This document shows, piece by piece, positions 1 through 7,838 of a DNA stretch of 25,669 nt (position 1 is its first letter; every line of letters begins with the position of its first letter). Source of the stretch: a virus; the IMG/VR virus record IMGVR_UViG_3300037322_000154, positions 1 through 25,669 of that record; one strand, 5' to 3'. The position numbers and the translations under genes are program-made. The notes beneath the pieces were generated by a model. That model was given only the letters and a program-made list of their open reading frames with translations, had not been told where the DNA came from and made no database searches.

Positions 1-2720
1 GTCTCAAGAGCAGACTTCTGCAATGGCCCAAGAGGCTCACCGAGGAATGGACGACCAGCATCTCTAACATTTCTAATCATCTCAGAAAGAAGTCTCATTG
101 ACATGTTTCTGGTGAAGTCAGAACTGGGTAGAGCGGCAGTTGGTCCATCTACTACTACTGTATTGCCTAGGTTGTCCTGGGTAAGAACAACATAGCGGGC
201 TCCTGAAAGAGCATTGACCTTAGCCTTCCCGATAACAGTGGGGACTCTAGCGCCACCGCGACCAATTGACTTCTGAGTTGTTGCACTCCAAGGGGCAAGA
301 GAGTTTGCAAGCCCAGCATACAGAGGAGCAGCAGAAGTCTTGCGACCAACTCGGCTGGCCTGTGATGCAGTCCAAGCATTTGTTACGATAACCCAGCTTG
401 ACACGATGCTAATGTGCTTGCCAAGGTCCACCTCGAACTCATTGGGGTCTAGAACAACAACTTCGTCATCAAGCTCGCCACTAACGGTCTGCTTGAAGCC
501 AGGAGAGAACTGGCTCGCAACATCAAAGTTACCATCTAGTCCACGGCCTGCAATGAACTTGTTACCAAGAAGACCAGTGCCGTTTCGAACTACATTGCCT
601 TCCTGGTCATATAGAGGAGCATTGCCAATCCAAGAATCAACGTCCTTCTTGCGAAAGAGGTTTGTTGGCTCGCGTACGCCAATGTAGCCCAAGACAGGAG
701 TCTCTGATTCGGTCAGTGAGTGGCAAACAGCACCAAGTCTGTATGCGAAGTTGACTTCATGAAACTGGTTGCCTTCTGGATCATACTTAGAGGTGTACCA
801 ACAGTGCTTAACAACACCATCCTTGAGAAAGTTCCGGTAGAAGAACAGGAGGCTACTATTGTAGATACTGAATGAAGGGCTATTGGAGCCCTCCACTAGA
901 CCAGAAGCGTAACCACTAAAGGTGACATCTCTGTCAAAATGCAGTAGTAGTTTTGGTTCTGTTCCGACTGTGACGGTTGCCACTGCAAATCCAGAAGTTC
1001 CAGCGTCCACTGCCACAACATTGGCGACATCAGAGTTTGTGATGGTCAGCACGGCACCCAAAACTGTGACGTCCACCTTGGCAGGAGAAGCAAGGATGGC
1101 TAGGCGAGTAGCTGTTGCCACTGCTGGAGCAAGAGCCCCTTCTGCAATAGAAACCTCAATCCCAGTGTGAGCTGCAACTGCGGGGTCTACGTCTCCGATT
1201 GTCTGATACCAGACATAGTAGGCGTTAGTACCATCATCGAACCTAAAGTTCTGCGCTCCTAGATTTCCTGCTACATCTGCTACGGCAGTCACAGTAGAAA
1301 CCTCAGCATCACCAACATTTTCCCAGTTTAAGATTCTGGCGGTGCGGACAATTTCATCGGTTTCGACATCAGAGGCAAATGCAGCTCCCTTGGGCTCGTC
1401 AAAGACAATCCAAGAGGAGCCACGACCAGCAACCAGAAGGCCACTTGATAGTACAACTCGTTCAGCCTGAGTCGAAGTTTCGATAGCTACTCGATCAGCT
1501 GAGCCGAGAACAGTGGCTGAGGTTAGCTCTGTAACTAGGGCGTCTCCACCAATGCTCTCGCCAAGAAGCCCGGTATCTCCATCAATGGGAAGTGCAGTTT
1601 CTCCTACGGTCTGTCCATCAAGACCTGGGCTGTCGGCAAAGACGTCTAGAACAACCAGAGCATCAATTCTTGCAGACTCGAGTACATCCTGTGCCTCAAT
1701 AAGAGCTTCGTACTTATTCATTGCGTGAGGCTCTACCTCAGGCAGTGAAGAATCTACGCGAACACCAGAGGCATTAGTCACAAGTGGAAGGCCATTGAAG
1801 TCAGAACCTGGAGAGACCAGCAGCTCAGGGCCACTATTGGCCCCAAGGGCAAGGCGGCCAAGAAGAACCTTATCCAGTCGCTCTGCCTGATAGAGAGAGA
1901 CAAAGCGTACTGAGTGCTCACGAGCACCATCATCCTCTGAGTCATCACCCCATGCGCCATCAATGGCAGGGCTAAGAGTTACAACTCCAGTAGTTACGTT
2001 AACTCCAGCAACTCTGCTCTCAGCAAGAGCATCACCGTCTTCGTTTAGAAGCTGGACGGCAATAGGAGTCTGAGCACCAAGATAACCTAGGCGGCCAATG
2101 TTTAGGCCAACGGCAGCGACTAGAGCGATGGTTGCGCCTCCAGCAGCCAGAGTTGCCTTCTGTAGGGTTTCATCAGGAAGTACTGGGATTCGCTTTCCGA
2201 TTGAACCGAAAAGCTGAGCGTCGCCGTCTGCGTTCTCTCCAGAACCATAGACGATTACCTCACCAAGATCTAGGTCAACCAAGTCTCCGGTCTTGTCTAG
2301 GACTAAGGCTCCAGAAGAGACATTGAAGACTCTTAGGCGGTCAGTCTGTGAAGAGTAAATTGCAGAGTACTGAGAAAGAGAGTCTGAGCCCTCTACGGTG
2401 GTCTCCAGAGTTAGGCCAAATGCACCAGAGACGTCTCCGATATGCTCGATCTTTCCGGCAGTCGAGAACATTCTCACACCTACAGTGTTTGAAGTTCCTC
2501 CCTGAAATACCTCAGAAAGACCACGAGCCAATGAGCCCTGGTTGCCGAATCTAGTTAGGCCTGCGCTTTCGCTTAGTACTGCGGAAGTTACCCGCGAAGG
2601 GCCTCTAATAGCAGAGCCGACTACAGCTACTACAGCACCCTGAGGACGTACATCAGGAAACAGGTTTCCATCTACAAATTCTGTGGGGGTGTTTGGGATA
2701 TTTGGGAATCTATCAGCCAT
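1..2720 (-). CDS. Contractile tail sheath protein (3' end cut by window edge)
   Basis: Forms the contractile outer tube of the tail. The frame is open from an ATG at 2720 (MADRFPNIPNT) to base 1, giving at least 906 residues with no stop. AGGAG lies 8 bases before the start. Residues 1-90 match a sheath N-terminus: a VVAVVGSAIRGPS strand and turn, then TRFG and LARGLSEVFQGG, ending in a VGVRMF-type strand. The last visible stretch (about residues 820-906: SGARYVVLTQDN, then MRLLSEMIRNVRDAGRPFLGEPLG) resembles the conserved sheath C-terminal domain. Around residues 488-588 sits a Thr/Val/Ala-rich module starting AYYVWYQTIGDVDP, like an Ig-like or surface module seen in other phage structural proteins. 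Sheath proteins are commonly about 450-700 residues, so this one is large. The family call is firm; the insert assignment is inference. Confidence 0.88.
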   Translation of the reverse strand, partial: MADRFPNIPNTPTEFVDGNLFPDVRPQGAVVAVVGSAIRGPSRVTSAVLSESAGLTRFGNQGSLARGLSEVFQGGTSNTVGVRMFSTAGKIEHIGDVSGAFGLTLETTVEGSDSLSQYSAIYSSQTDRLRVFNVSSGALVLDKTGDLVDLDLGEVIVYGSGENADGDAQLFGSIGKRIPVLPDETLQKATLAAGGATIALVAAVGLNIGRLGYLGAQTPIAVQLLNEDGDALAESRVAGVNVTTGVVTLSPAIDGAWGDDSEDDGAREHSVRFVSLYQAERLDKVLLGRLALGANSGPELLVSPGSDFNGLPLVTNASGVRVDSSLPEVEPHAMNKYEALIEAQDVLESARIDALVVLDVFADSPGLDGQTVGETALPIDGDTGLLGESIGGDALVTELTSATVLGSADRVAIETSTQAERVVLSSGLLVAGRGSSWIVFDEPKGAAFASDVETDEIVRTARILNWENVGDAEVSTVTAVADVAGNLGAQNFRFDDGTNAYYVWYQTIGDVDPAVAAHTGIEVSIAEGALAPAVATATRLAILASPAKVDVTVLGAVLTITNSDVANVVAVDAGTSGFAVATVTVGTEPKLLLHFDRDVTFSGYASGLVEGSNSPSFSIYNSSLLFFYRNFLKDGVVKHCWYTSKYDPEGNQFHEVNFAYRLGAVCHSLTESETPVLGYIGVREPTNLFRKKDVDSWIGNAPLYDQEGNVVRNGTGLLGNKFIAGRGLDGNFDVASQFSPGFKQTVSGELDDEVVVLDPNEFEVDLGKHISIVSSWVIVTNAWTASQASRVGRKTSAAPLYAGLANSLAPWSATTQKSIGRGGARVPTVIGKAKVNALSGARYVVLTQDNLGNTVVVDGPTAALPSSDFTRNMSMRLLSEMIRNVRDAGRPFLGEPLGPLQKSALE

Positions 2721-2732
2721 TACTGACTCCTT

Positions 2733-3407
2733 TTAAAGTGAACCATTGATTGCAATCTCTCTCAAGGCCGCTTCTCTAATTATGGTTATTTTTTCAGTTC
2801 TTATAAAATACCTAAATGGTCTTCCAACTACTTTTCTGTTTTCTGGAGAGAGTCTAATATCCATTCCTCTTTCTTCAAAAGAAACCATCTTTATGCCAGA
2901 AACCTCAAAGTACCATCTCCATTCTTCCATGAGGTTTTCAAACCAAACAGCTCTATCATTTGCAACCTTGTTTGTTCTGGCCCAAACTATGAAATTCACA
3001 AAGTTATCATAGTCTTGGCCATAGATATGAATCATCAGGCCAGGATTATCAGGATCTGGGATTATCTCCCTTAGGATCGCTTTTCTGTTTCTGGTTCTTC
3101 TTTCGTTTGAGGCCAAACTTTGATTAACTTGCTCGAAAACACCAGGAAGTCTTCTGTGAAGACTGTAAGTGATTCTTTCTCCGCTAATATTGTCATCAAT
3201 ATCTGGCATCTCTTCGGTCAGCAATATTGGCTCAACAATGCCGTCTTGGCTTTGCTGTAATCTCATTACTTCTGCTAGTAGTGGAAAGAACTCGTTTAAG
3301 TCTTTTGCTGGATAAGGAGTTCTCAATCTTTCGCTATCACCAGGTTGTTCAAGCCTAAGCCTATTAACATGTGCGCTAATCTGGAATCTTAAGAGTTCTT
3401 TATCCAT
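2733..3407 (-). CDS. Unrecognised neck/tail-completion candidate, 224 aa
   Basis: The ATG at 3407 has GGAG 5 bases upstream. The protein is charged and soluble-looking, without signal peptide or membrane segment. Features are an N-terminal helix (LLRFQISAHVNRLRLE), a central IHIYGQDYDNFVNFIVWARTN stretch rich in aromatics, then WFENLMEEWRWYF and a basic C-terminal region ending in IREAALREIAINGSL. It lies between the zinc-ribbon protein and the tail sheath, where contractile-tail phages usually encode neck, tail-terminator or head-completion proteins. That role is inferred from position only. Codons look more A/T-ending than in the sheath or capsid genes. Confidence 0.72.
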   Translation of the reverse strand: MDKELLRFQISAHVNRLRLEQPGDSERLRTPYPAKDLNEFFPLLAEVMRLQQSQDGIVEPILLTEEMPDIDDNISGERITYSLHRRLPGVFEQVNQSLASNERRTRNRKAILREIIPDPDNPGLMIHIYGQDYDNFVNFIVWARTNKVANDRAVWFENLMEEWRWYFEVSGIKMVSFEERGMDIRLSPENRKVVGRPFRYFIRTEKITIIREAALREIAINGSL

Positions 3408-3434
3408 ATAATCTCCAATAACAAATATGGGTTT

Positions 3435-4007
3435 TTAGTCTGTGAAACAAGCTAATCTCCAATATTCTGTTCTTCCTCTATCAGACCTAAATTCTTCAGC
3501 CATGTGAATGTTGTGGGTATGAAGAATGGACATGGGGCTTATAACCCTACCCTCTAGATCATGTAGGGGTTCTATGATTTTATCGAATCTGCTTATGTTC
3601 TTGTAGTACTCAACATAAAAGAAAGACATTGAGATTATGTTCCTACCCCAAGGCTTATTTCTTTCTGTATCTGTGTATTCAAACTTATTCGTTTTGTAGG
3701 CTGTTACCATCTCATCATCGAAGAGGTAGCCTTCACCAGCACACTGGGGGCACGGATAGTCTTTATTGGGCTCATGGTGTAAGGTTTCTGTTACACATTC
3801 ACAAAGCACTAGGTCTCTGCTCGATGTTGGCATCTTATACATGCCATTAGGAAGGAGTAGACTCTCCTTTCTTTGCATTCTTCTTAGGATATTCATTGAG
3901 CCCTTTGGAATTTCATCGCCAGCCCCAAAGAAGGTTCTATTCAGCTCCTTTCTTAAGTCTATCTCTACAGAGCCGCCAGCAAGGGGGAATGGGTTATACT
4001 TGGCCAT
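3435..4007 (-). CDS. Zinc-ribbon virion protein, probably neck-associated, 190 aa
   Basis: The ATG at 4007 overlaps the TAA of the preceding gene as TAATG, which suggests coupled translation. The visible signature is a four-cysteine knuckle: C69-x-C71 followed by C86-P-Q-C89 and GEGYLFDDE, a DnaJ-like CxxCxGxG form expected to bind one zinc ion. The N-terminal part (KELNRTFFGAGDEIPKG) and the C-terminal part (WGRNIISMSFFYVEYYKNISRFD region, then a MSILHTHNIHM segment) have no family I recognise. Because it is a lone small zinc module in a run of neck genes just before the sheath, a structural, stabilising zinc is more likely than DNA binding. The product's exact job is unknown. Confidence 0.72.
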   Translation of the reverse strand: MAKYNPFPLAGGSVEIDLRKELNRTFFGAGDEIPKGSMNILRRMQRKESLLLPNGMYKMPTSSRDLVLCECVTETLHHEPNKDYPCPQCAGEGYLFDDEMVTAYKTNKFEYTDTERNKPWGRNIISMSFFYVEYYKNISRFDKIIEPLHDLEGRVISPMSILHTHNIHMAEEFRSDRGRTEYWRLACFTD

Positions 4008-4732
4008 TAAAAGCCACCCCTATTGCTGAAGCCTGGGCCTGATCTATCCTTGAAGGTTTTCTTTGGCGCCCTCTGTACTTGCCCGTCACCTCTTCTGAAA
4101 GTGCCTCTTGAATTGGCTCCTGGTATTGGAGAGATGTCATATCCATCCTCATTCGCCCACAGCCTTCCTATTACTGGACGGTCAGGATGTAGGTCTGCCT
4201 TTACAGCAACCTCCATTCTTCTTCCCCATTTGCCACCATCCTCCAAGATCTCTCCTAGCTTCTCTAATTCTCTGTGCATATTGCCAAGCAATTCTTTGGC
4301 TGCCCCATCTCTGAGCACAGACAAGTCTCCTAGCCTCTTTTGCATACGAGCATTAATCGAGGTTCCAGAAATCAAAGTTACTACTACTGCTGCTGTTACC
4401 CATCTCATTCTGTATGACTTATATCTTGCCGGATATTCTTCTGCTGCACATGGACTAAGATTCTTATGGTCGGCTTCTTTTGAGTAGAACCAAATCAACT
4501 GGTTTATAGCGTCGTCAGGAACATCAGACAAAAACTGTCCAGCTATCAATCTTACTCTAGTAGCAGATGAGTAGAATGGATTGAAACTTGTTGTATAGAA
4601 GAAGTCTACTTGCCCATTAAATACTGAGCCGTCTAATGCTATTACATTGGAGACTAGTATATTGATAAGCCTATTCTCTACTGGTCTAGCTGGAAAAAGA
4701 TTGACCTCTGTGCTCAGGGCAAGTTCAGGCAT
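4007..4732 (-). CDS. Unrecognised neck/connector candidate with hydrophobic segment, 241 aa
   Basis: I start this at the ATG at 4732 rather than the TTG at 4738. GAGG sits 7 bases before the ATG but only about 1 base before the TTG, and the ATG forms a TAATG overlap with the upstream stop. The N-terminal half (LALSTEVNLFPARP, LDGSVFNGQVDFFYTT) looks beta-rich. Residues 111-122 (WVTAAVVVTLIS) form a short hydrophobic stretch that could be one membrane-like or buried helix. A helical segment (LLGNMHRELEKLGEIL) follows. The tail is Gly/Arg/Lys-rich (GTFRRGDGQVQRAPKKTF to SNRGGF), which may bind DNA or be disordered. Position suggests a head-tail connector; family unknown. Confidence 0.7.
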   Translation of the reverse strand: MPELALSTEVNLFPARPVENRLINILVSNVIALDGSVFNGQVDFFYTTSFNPFYSSATRVRLIAGQFLSDVPDDAINQLIWFYSKEADHKNLSPCAAEEYPARYKSYRMRWVTAAVVVTLISGTSINARMQKRLGDLSVLRDGAAKELLGNMHRELEKLGEILEDGGKWGRRMEVAVKADLHPDRPVIGRLWANEDGYDISPIPGANSRGTFRRGDGQVQRAPKKTFKDRSGPGFSNRGGF

Positions 4733-5103
4733 TACCAATCCTCTCTATGAAACTTTCTGTCATGTGTAAATACAACCGTGTCTGGATAGGCAAAACAGAA
4801 GATTGACTGTCCGTCCTTTACTGCCTCAATCACAGGTATGGTCTTATCTCTTCTTGTGGCCATATCCAGCTCTCTTCTGCGGAAGACTTTCTTTAGTTCA
4901 TAAGACTCTAGATTTAAGGCGTGAATTGGTTCCATGTCTTCTAGTCTATAAAGAATTGCTACAGTTAGGTTCTTCTTGTTAGTTTCGCAGACTTCCTTGA
5001 AGTCCGGCTCAGATTCATTGATCACTATAATCTCTGGTGCTATCTGACTCTCCAATGAAAGATCGTGACTAAATGATATCTGCCAGATGTAGTCTCCAAT
5101 CAT
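4732..5103 (-). CDS. Unrecognised small virion-block protein, 123 aa
   Basis: The ATG at 5103 (MIGDYIWQISFSHDLS) overlaps the upstream TGA as ATGA. The alternative GTG at 5115 has no convincing ribosome site, so I prefer the ATG. The protein is compact, mixed alpha/beta, without membrane segments. Strand-like stretches (PEIIVINESEPDF, LTVAILYRL, SIFCFAYPDTVVF) surround a basic helix (YELKKVFRRRELDMATRR). The C-terminus HDRKFHREDW is followed directly by the next gene's start. Its place among neck genes suggests a head-completion or connector role, but I recognise no family. Confidence 0.68.
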   Translation of the reverse strand: MIGDYIWQISFSHDLSLESQIAPEIIVINESEPDFKEVCETNKKNLTVAILYRLEDMEPIHALNLESYELKKVFRRRELDMATRRDKTIPVIEAVKDGQSIFCFAYPDTVVFTHDRKFHREDW

Positions 5104-5630
5104 GACTCGTCCCACCTTAGAAATAGGGATCTTGTAGGCGTCGCAGTTATCGTTGCAGAGGGATAAACCTCCAGCTGAAGGACCAAGAAATCGCCTACTG
5201 TCGCCAGGACGGTATCAAATGGGCCTACGCCTAGGACAAGAGGATTGTCAGAGGTGTGAGAGGACAAGTTGGTCTTTCCACCGATCATCGCTCCACCAGG
5301 AGATCTGCCACCTGAGAGAGGGGTTGCATAGTCCTCCTCGACCTTAGAGAAGACGGCCACGCCAGAAGGAGAGCCTCCACCTGCGTGGAATACTTCTAGA
5401 TTAGATATGGCAGTAGCACCCTCCAAACTCTCTAAGTAAACTCTAAGATACTTCTCTACTGATCTATTTACTCCAGCATTTGGCTTAGTGAGAGGGGCGG
5501 TAGCAGTAGCATAGTCTTCCACCGCAGGGGAGTCTTCACTCTTGAACTGCACGGCCTCCATTTGCTTTGAGGTAGCAACCTCTTCCCCCTGTTCTCCATT
5601 CCATTCTTCAAAATATAAAATTGCAGACAT
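5100..5630 (-). CDS. Beta-rich virion structural protein, 176 aa
   Basis: The ATG at 5630 follows AGGAT 6 bases upstream and starts just after the stop of the Ig-like protein gene. The protein looks like a beta-sandwich surface or neck protein. It has RSVEKYLRVYLESLEGATAI then a HAGGGSPSGV turn, DYATPLSGGRSPGG, NPLVLGVGPFDT, and a final strand pair LVLQLEVYPSATITATP ending RSLFLRWDES. The order of a conserved LRV strand, a YATP loop and a closing L-Q-L-V-P-A strand resembles other uncharacterised phage structural proteins, from general knowledge rather than a named family. The stop overlaps the next start by ATGA. The function is inferred as head-tail interface or decoration. Confidence 0.72.
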   Translation of the reverse strand: MSAILYFEEWNGEQGEEVATSKQMEAVQFKSEDSPAVEDYATATAPLTKPNAGVNRSVEKYLRVYLESLEGATAISNLEVFHAGGGSPSGVAVFSKVEEDYATPLSGGRSPGGAMIGGKTNLSSHTSDNPLVLGVGPFDTVLATVGDFLVLQLEVYPSATITATPTRSLFLRWDES

Positions 5631-5633
5631 ATT

Positions 5634-6635
5634 TTATCCTATAAAGGTGAGGACTAGTTTATTCCCCACCACTCGAGAAGAAACCTCTAGCTCTACAGAA
5701 TTCATTAGCTCTGCATCAATCGGTAAGCTCTCCATCATTACTTTAATAGAGGCCTCATCGATTCTGTCCGGGTCGAGTTCCTTGCTGAAGGTTAATGTTA
5801 TGGTTCTAGTATTCAGGCTCACAGCAGTCGCTTTGCTTTCTGGCAGTGTTTCAATTAGACCAAAGCTAGAGCTGCCACTAGAGGCAATTCCATCTATTCG
5901 ACTAATTCCATTTATCTGAGACTTTGTAATATTTATGCTTGGAGCTTCTGTTGGTACTTGAATAAATGTTGCTGAGCCGGTGGTAAAGCTGAATTCATTA
6001 ATCTCTTCTAATGAGGAGGGTTCAAAAACCTCAATGGTCCAAGAATCTCCAATGTCATAAACACCTGCCAAGAATCTTAGAGATAAGCCGTGTTCGATCA
6101 GGATATTTCTATCTGTTGTCAACGGATCTGGAAATGTGAAGCTGTCAGACTCCCTGGTGACCGAGAAGCGGGCTGCACCTAAAGCTCCGGCACCAACTAT
6201 CTCTATGACGTAGGTGTTGTCTGGACCCGCATAGGGGCCTCTAGCAACGAAGTCTCCAGTGCCGGTATTAGCAATATCAGGAGTAGACTCCCCTACCGTC
6301 TTGGTGGTAACACCTTTGCCGACCAATATAGTGTATTCTCTATTTGGCTCTAGCTGGGTTTTCGGGGTTAAAGTGACTGTCAACAAGTCGTCTGAGGAGA
6401 TTTTGCTTTCTACAATCCCAGTAAAGCTTCCTGAACTAAGAATTAGCTTATTCTCAATCCCAAACTCTTCAAATCCAGGGCCTCTCTTGGCTAGTTTTGA
6501 GGCTGAGGTAATTAATAGAATCCCGCCCTTGGAGACGCTTTTAATATCTATCTCTTCGTCAAATACTATTTGGACTTGTGTATTGAGAGGTAGGTTCTCT
6601 GAACCATTGGCGGGTGAGGCGCTTACTATTTCCAT
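5634..6635 (-). CDS. Virion protein with SbsA-type Ig-like (Big_5) domains, 333 aa
   Basis: The N-terminus reads VSASPANGSENLPLNTQVQI then VFDEEIDIKSV, and continues to VTLTPKTQLEPNREYTILVG. This is the signature of the SbsA Ig-like fold (Big_5): sPa.G......t.i.i.Fse.ld, later a tL.PnT.Y strand. A second, degenerate copy is at the C-terminus (LNTRTITLTFSKELDPDRID ... NKLVLTFIG). Between them is a beta-rich region (residues about 130-230, with YVIEIVGAGALGAARFSVTR and SWTIEVFEPSS). Such domains on phage particles are known as exposed adhesive or decorating modules. The ATG at 6635 overlaps the upstream stop (TAATG), with no separate strong Shine-Dalgarno, so translation is probably coupled. 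Attachment to host polysaccharide is inference. Confidence 0.75.
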   Translation of the reverse strand: MEIVSASPANGSENLPLNTQVQIVFDEEIDIKSVSKGGILLITSASKLAKRGPGFEEFGIENKLILSSGSFTGIVESKISSDDLLTVTLTPKTQLEPNREYTILVGKGVTTKTVGESTPDIANTGTGDFVARGPYAGPDNTYVIEIVGAGALGAARFSVTRESDSFTFPDPLTTDRNILIEHGLSLRFLAGVYDIGDSWTIEVFEPSSLEEINEFSFTTGSATFIQVPTEAPSINITKSQINGISRIDGIASSGSSSFGLIETLPESKATAVSLNTRTITLTFSKELDPDRIDEASIKVMMESLPIDAELMNSVELEVSSRVVGNKLVLTFIG

Positions 6636-7225
6636 TAGACGGCTACTAGTCCACTAAAGAATGTTTCCAGGCCTCTCTTTTTGTTGATGACAACAAGTGT
6701 GACTGGTCCTGGCATAGCTGACTTATAGCGCTCTTTGCTGCTTAAGTGGACGGTCACAACAATTTCTGCATCACCACCCTCAGGGTCATCCAGGTCAGAA
6801 GATGAGACAACAGTGCATGAATACTTCACATCGAATAGAGGCTTGCCATTATAGGTCGCAGGAGCTGTGGGAATGGCGTAGATGATTACATCTTCGACAT
6901 CTGCCCCGAAAGAGTAACCAGTAATTTCTATTGTGGTTAAAGCGTCTAATGGTATTTGAGTGTTTGTGGTGTAGTCTGTTGTAGCAGTGACTATGGTTGG
7001 ATAATTTGATACCTGAGCAGTAGTTCTAGAAAGCTTGTCTCTAGCTGCGTTGTACTCAATTGTTCTCTCCAGCATTATCTTAGAGTCTTCATCTCCATCA
7101 ATAGAATAGAATCCATAAGACTCAACTACTGTTTCGTCAACGACAGCATCGCTGAATCCATCAGTAGTGAGGGCTGGCTCTTGAAGCATAGAGAATAGGT
7201 GGGGATTCGCTTTTAGTATTTTCAT
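6635..7225 (-). CDS. Unrecognised virion protein, possible IPT/Ig-like C-terminal half, 196 aa
   Basis: The ATG at 7225 overlaps the previous TGA (ATGA). Residues 1-80 are mainly helical and charged (LFSMLQEPALTTDG, KIMLERTIEYNAARDKLSR). From about residue 85 the sequence becomes beta-rich: TTIEITGYSFGADVEDVII, a SCTVVSSSDLDD turn, EIVVTVHLSS, then PGPVTLVVINKKRG. The spacing of ITG-x-x-F, a V-V-strand and a final g-x-v-x-l-v-v-x-N strand is reminiscent of IPT/TIG Ig-like domains, though this is a weak match by eye. It sits directly before the Big_5 protein, so both may be parts of one neck or head surface assembly. Confidence 0.68.
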   Translation of the reverse strand: MKILKANPHLFSMLQEPALTTDGFSDAVVDETVVESYGFYSIDGDEDSKIMLERTIEYNAARDKLSRTTAQVSNYPTIVTATTDYTTNTQIPLDALTTIEITGYSFGADVEDVIIYAIPTAPATYNGKPLFDVKYSCTVVSSSDLDDPEGGDAEIVVTVHLSSKERYKSAMPGPVTLVVINKKRGLETFFSGLVAV

Positions 7226-7743
7226 CGTTGTACCGTAAATCCTAGTAGATCGTTTTCGTCAAAATCTTCAAACTCATCGTCCTCTTCATCTGGAAGAGAC
7301 TTGAGCTTAGCGGCTAAGCCAATAGCAATAGAGTCTCGCTCTCTCTTAAAGATTCTCTCCATCGCTAGGTCAATCATCTTAATAACATCTTCTCTTGGAG
7401 AATCTCTATTAGACTCTGCTGATTTAATTGACTCAAGACCTTCAATATCCTTAGAAACTACCAAGGGCCCGATATAGCCCTTCTGGATTTCAGAGATACT
7501 CTTGCTTACTATGAATTCTGCTGGTGTCTTCTTCTTAATGTCATTAAGGAATTCTTCCTTGATTCTTACAATAGTCCCAACTGCTAGGCTGTCATTAATC
7601 ATCTTGAATTGCTCATTGGTCAGACCTGCTTGGTCTTCATCAGTAAGAGTAATCCAGGGATGCTGTCGAGAAAGTCTGATCTCTGTATTAGGAATCGACC
7701 AGAATGTTTTTCCTTGGTTTAAGAATAGGTGTGCAATAGCCAT
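7222..7743 (-). CDS. Unrecognised acidic-tailed protein, first gene of the neck/tail unit, 173 aa
   Basis: I start at the ATG at 7743, with GGAGG 5 bases upstream. The TTG at 7755 would use the same sequence as its own first codons and lacks a ribosome site. The protein is largely helical after a short beta N-terminus (IAHLFLNQGKTFWSIP). It holds PAEFIVSKSISEIQKGYIG, a charged helix (REDVIKMIDLAMERIFKRER), and a very acidic stretch near the end (LPDEEDDEFEDFDENDLLGF). The acidic tail could mimic nucleic acid or bind basic partners. It is the first gene after a terminator and a candidate promoter, so it likely opens a transcription unit leading to the sheath. No family recognised. Confidence 0.7.
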   Translation of the reverse strand: MAIAHLFLNQGKTFWSIPNTEIRLSRQHPWITLTDEDQAGLTNEQFKMINDSLAVGTIVRIKEEFLNDIKKKTPAEFIVSKSISEIQKGYIGPLVVSKDIEGLESIKSAESNRDSPREDVIKMIDLAMERIFKRERDSIAIGLAAKLKSLPDEEDDEFEDFDENDLLGFTVQR

Positions 7744-7760
7744 AGTAACCTCCAATGTGT

Positions 7761-7791
7761 ATTATCTAAATTACCACATTTCTTTACACAA
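7761..7791 (-). promoter_or_regulatory. Candidate sigma-70-type promoter for the neck/tail unit
   Basis: On the minus strand, GATAAT (7766-7761, five of six to TATAAT) follows a TTGTGT (7791-7786) with a 19-base gap. The 19-base gap and poor -35 make it a weak promoter by consensus. Support comes from position: it lies between the terminator at 7796-7822 and the GGAGG of the next gene, in the longest non-coding gap of the window. Confidence 0.35.
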
Positions 7792-7795
7792 GTAT

Positions 7796-7822
7796 AAAAA
7801 AAGGAGCCGAAGCTCCCTTTTT
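7796..7822 (-). terminator. Rho-independent terminator with C(UUCG)G tetraloop
   Basis: Read on the minus strand, GGAGC-TTCG-GCTCC (7816-7803) is a perfect five-pair GC-rich stem closed by a C(UUCG)G tetraloop and followed by seven T residues (7802-7796). It lies just after the last decoration-like gene (stop at 7839). A run of five T on the other side (7818-7822) means it could also stop plus-strand transcription. It ends the capsid transcription unit. Confidence 0.88.
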
Positions 7823-7838
7823 GCAATCTCTATTTTCT

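Noticed and set aside
340-687. A 115-codon plus-strand open frame
   Set aside because: Antisense to the tail sheath, whose frame is continuous here and shows conserved C-terminal features.
4023-4487. A 154-codon plus-strand open frame
   Set aside because: Fully antisense to the 241-residue connector candidate; no Shine-Dalgarno and no domain.
5542-5919. A 125-codon plus-strand open frame
   Set aside because: Antisense across the boundary of two minus-strand structural genes, with Ser/Ile-rich shadow composition.
7744-7755. TTG start at 7755 for the 173-residue gene
   Set aside because: The GGAGG that would serve the ATG at 7743 is part of this supposed coding sequence; the ATG is well placed.
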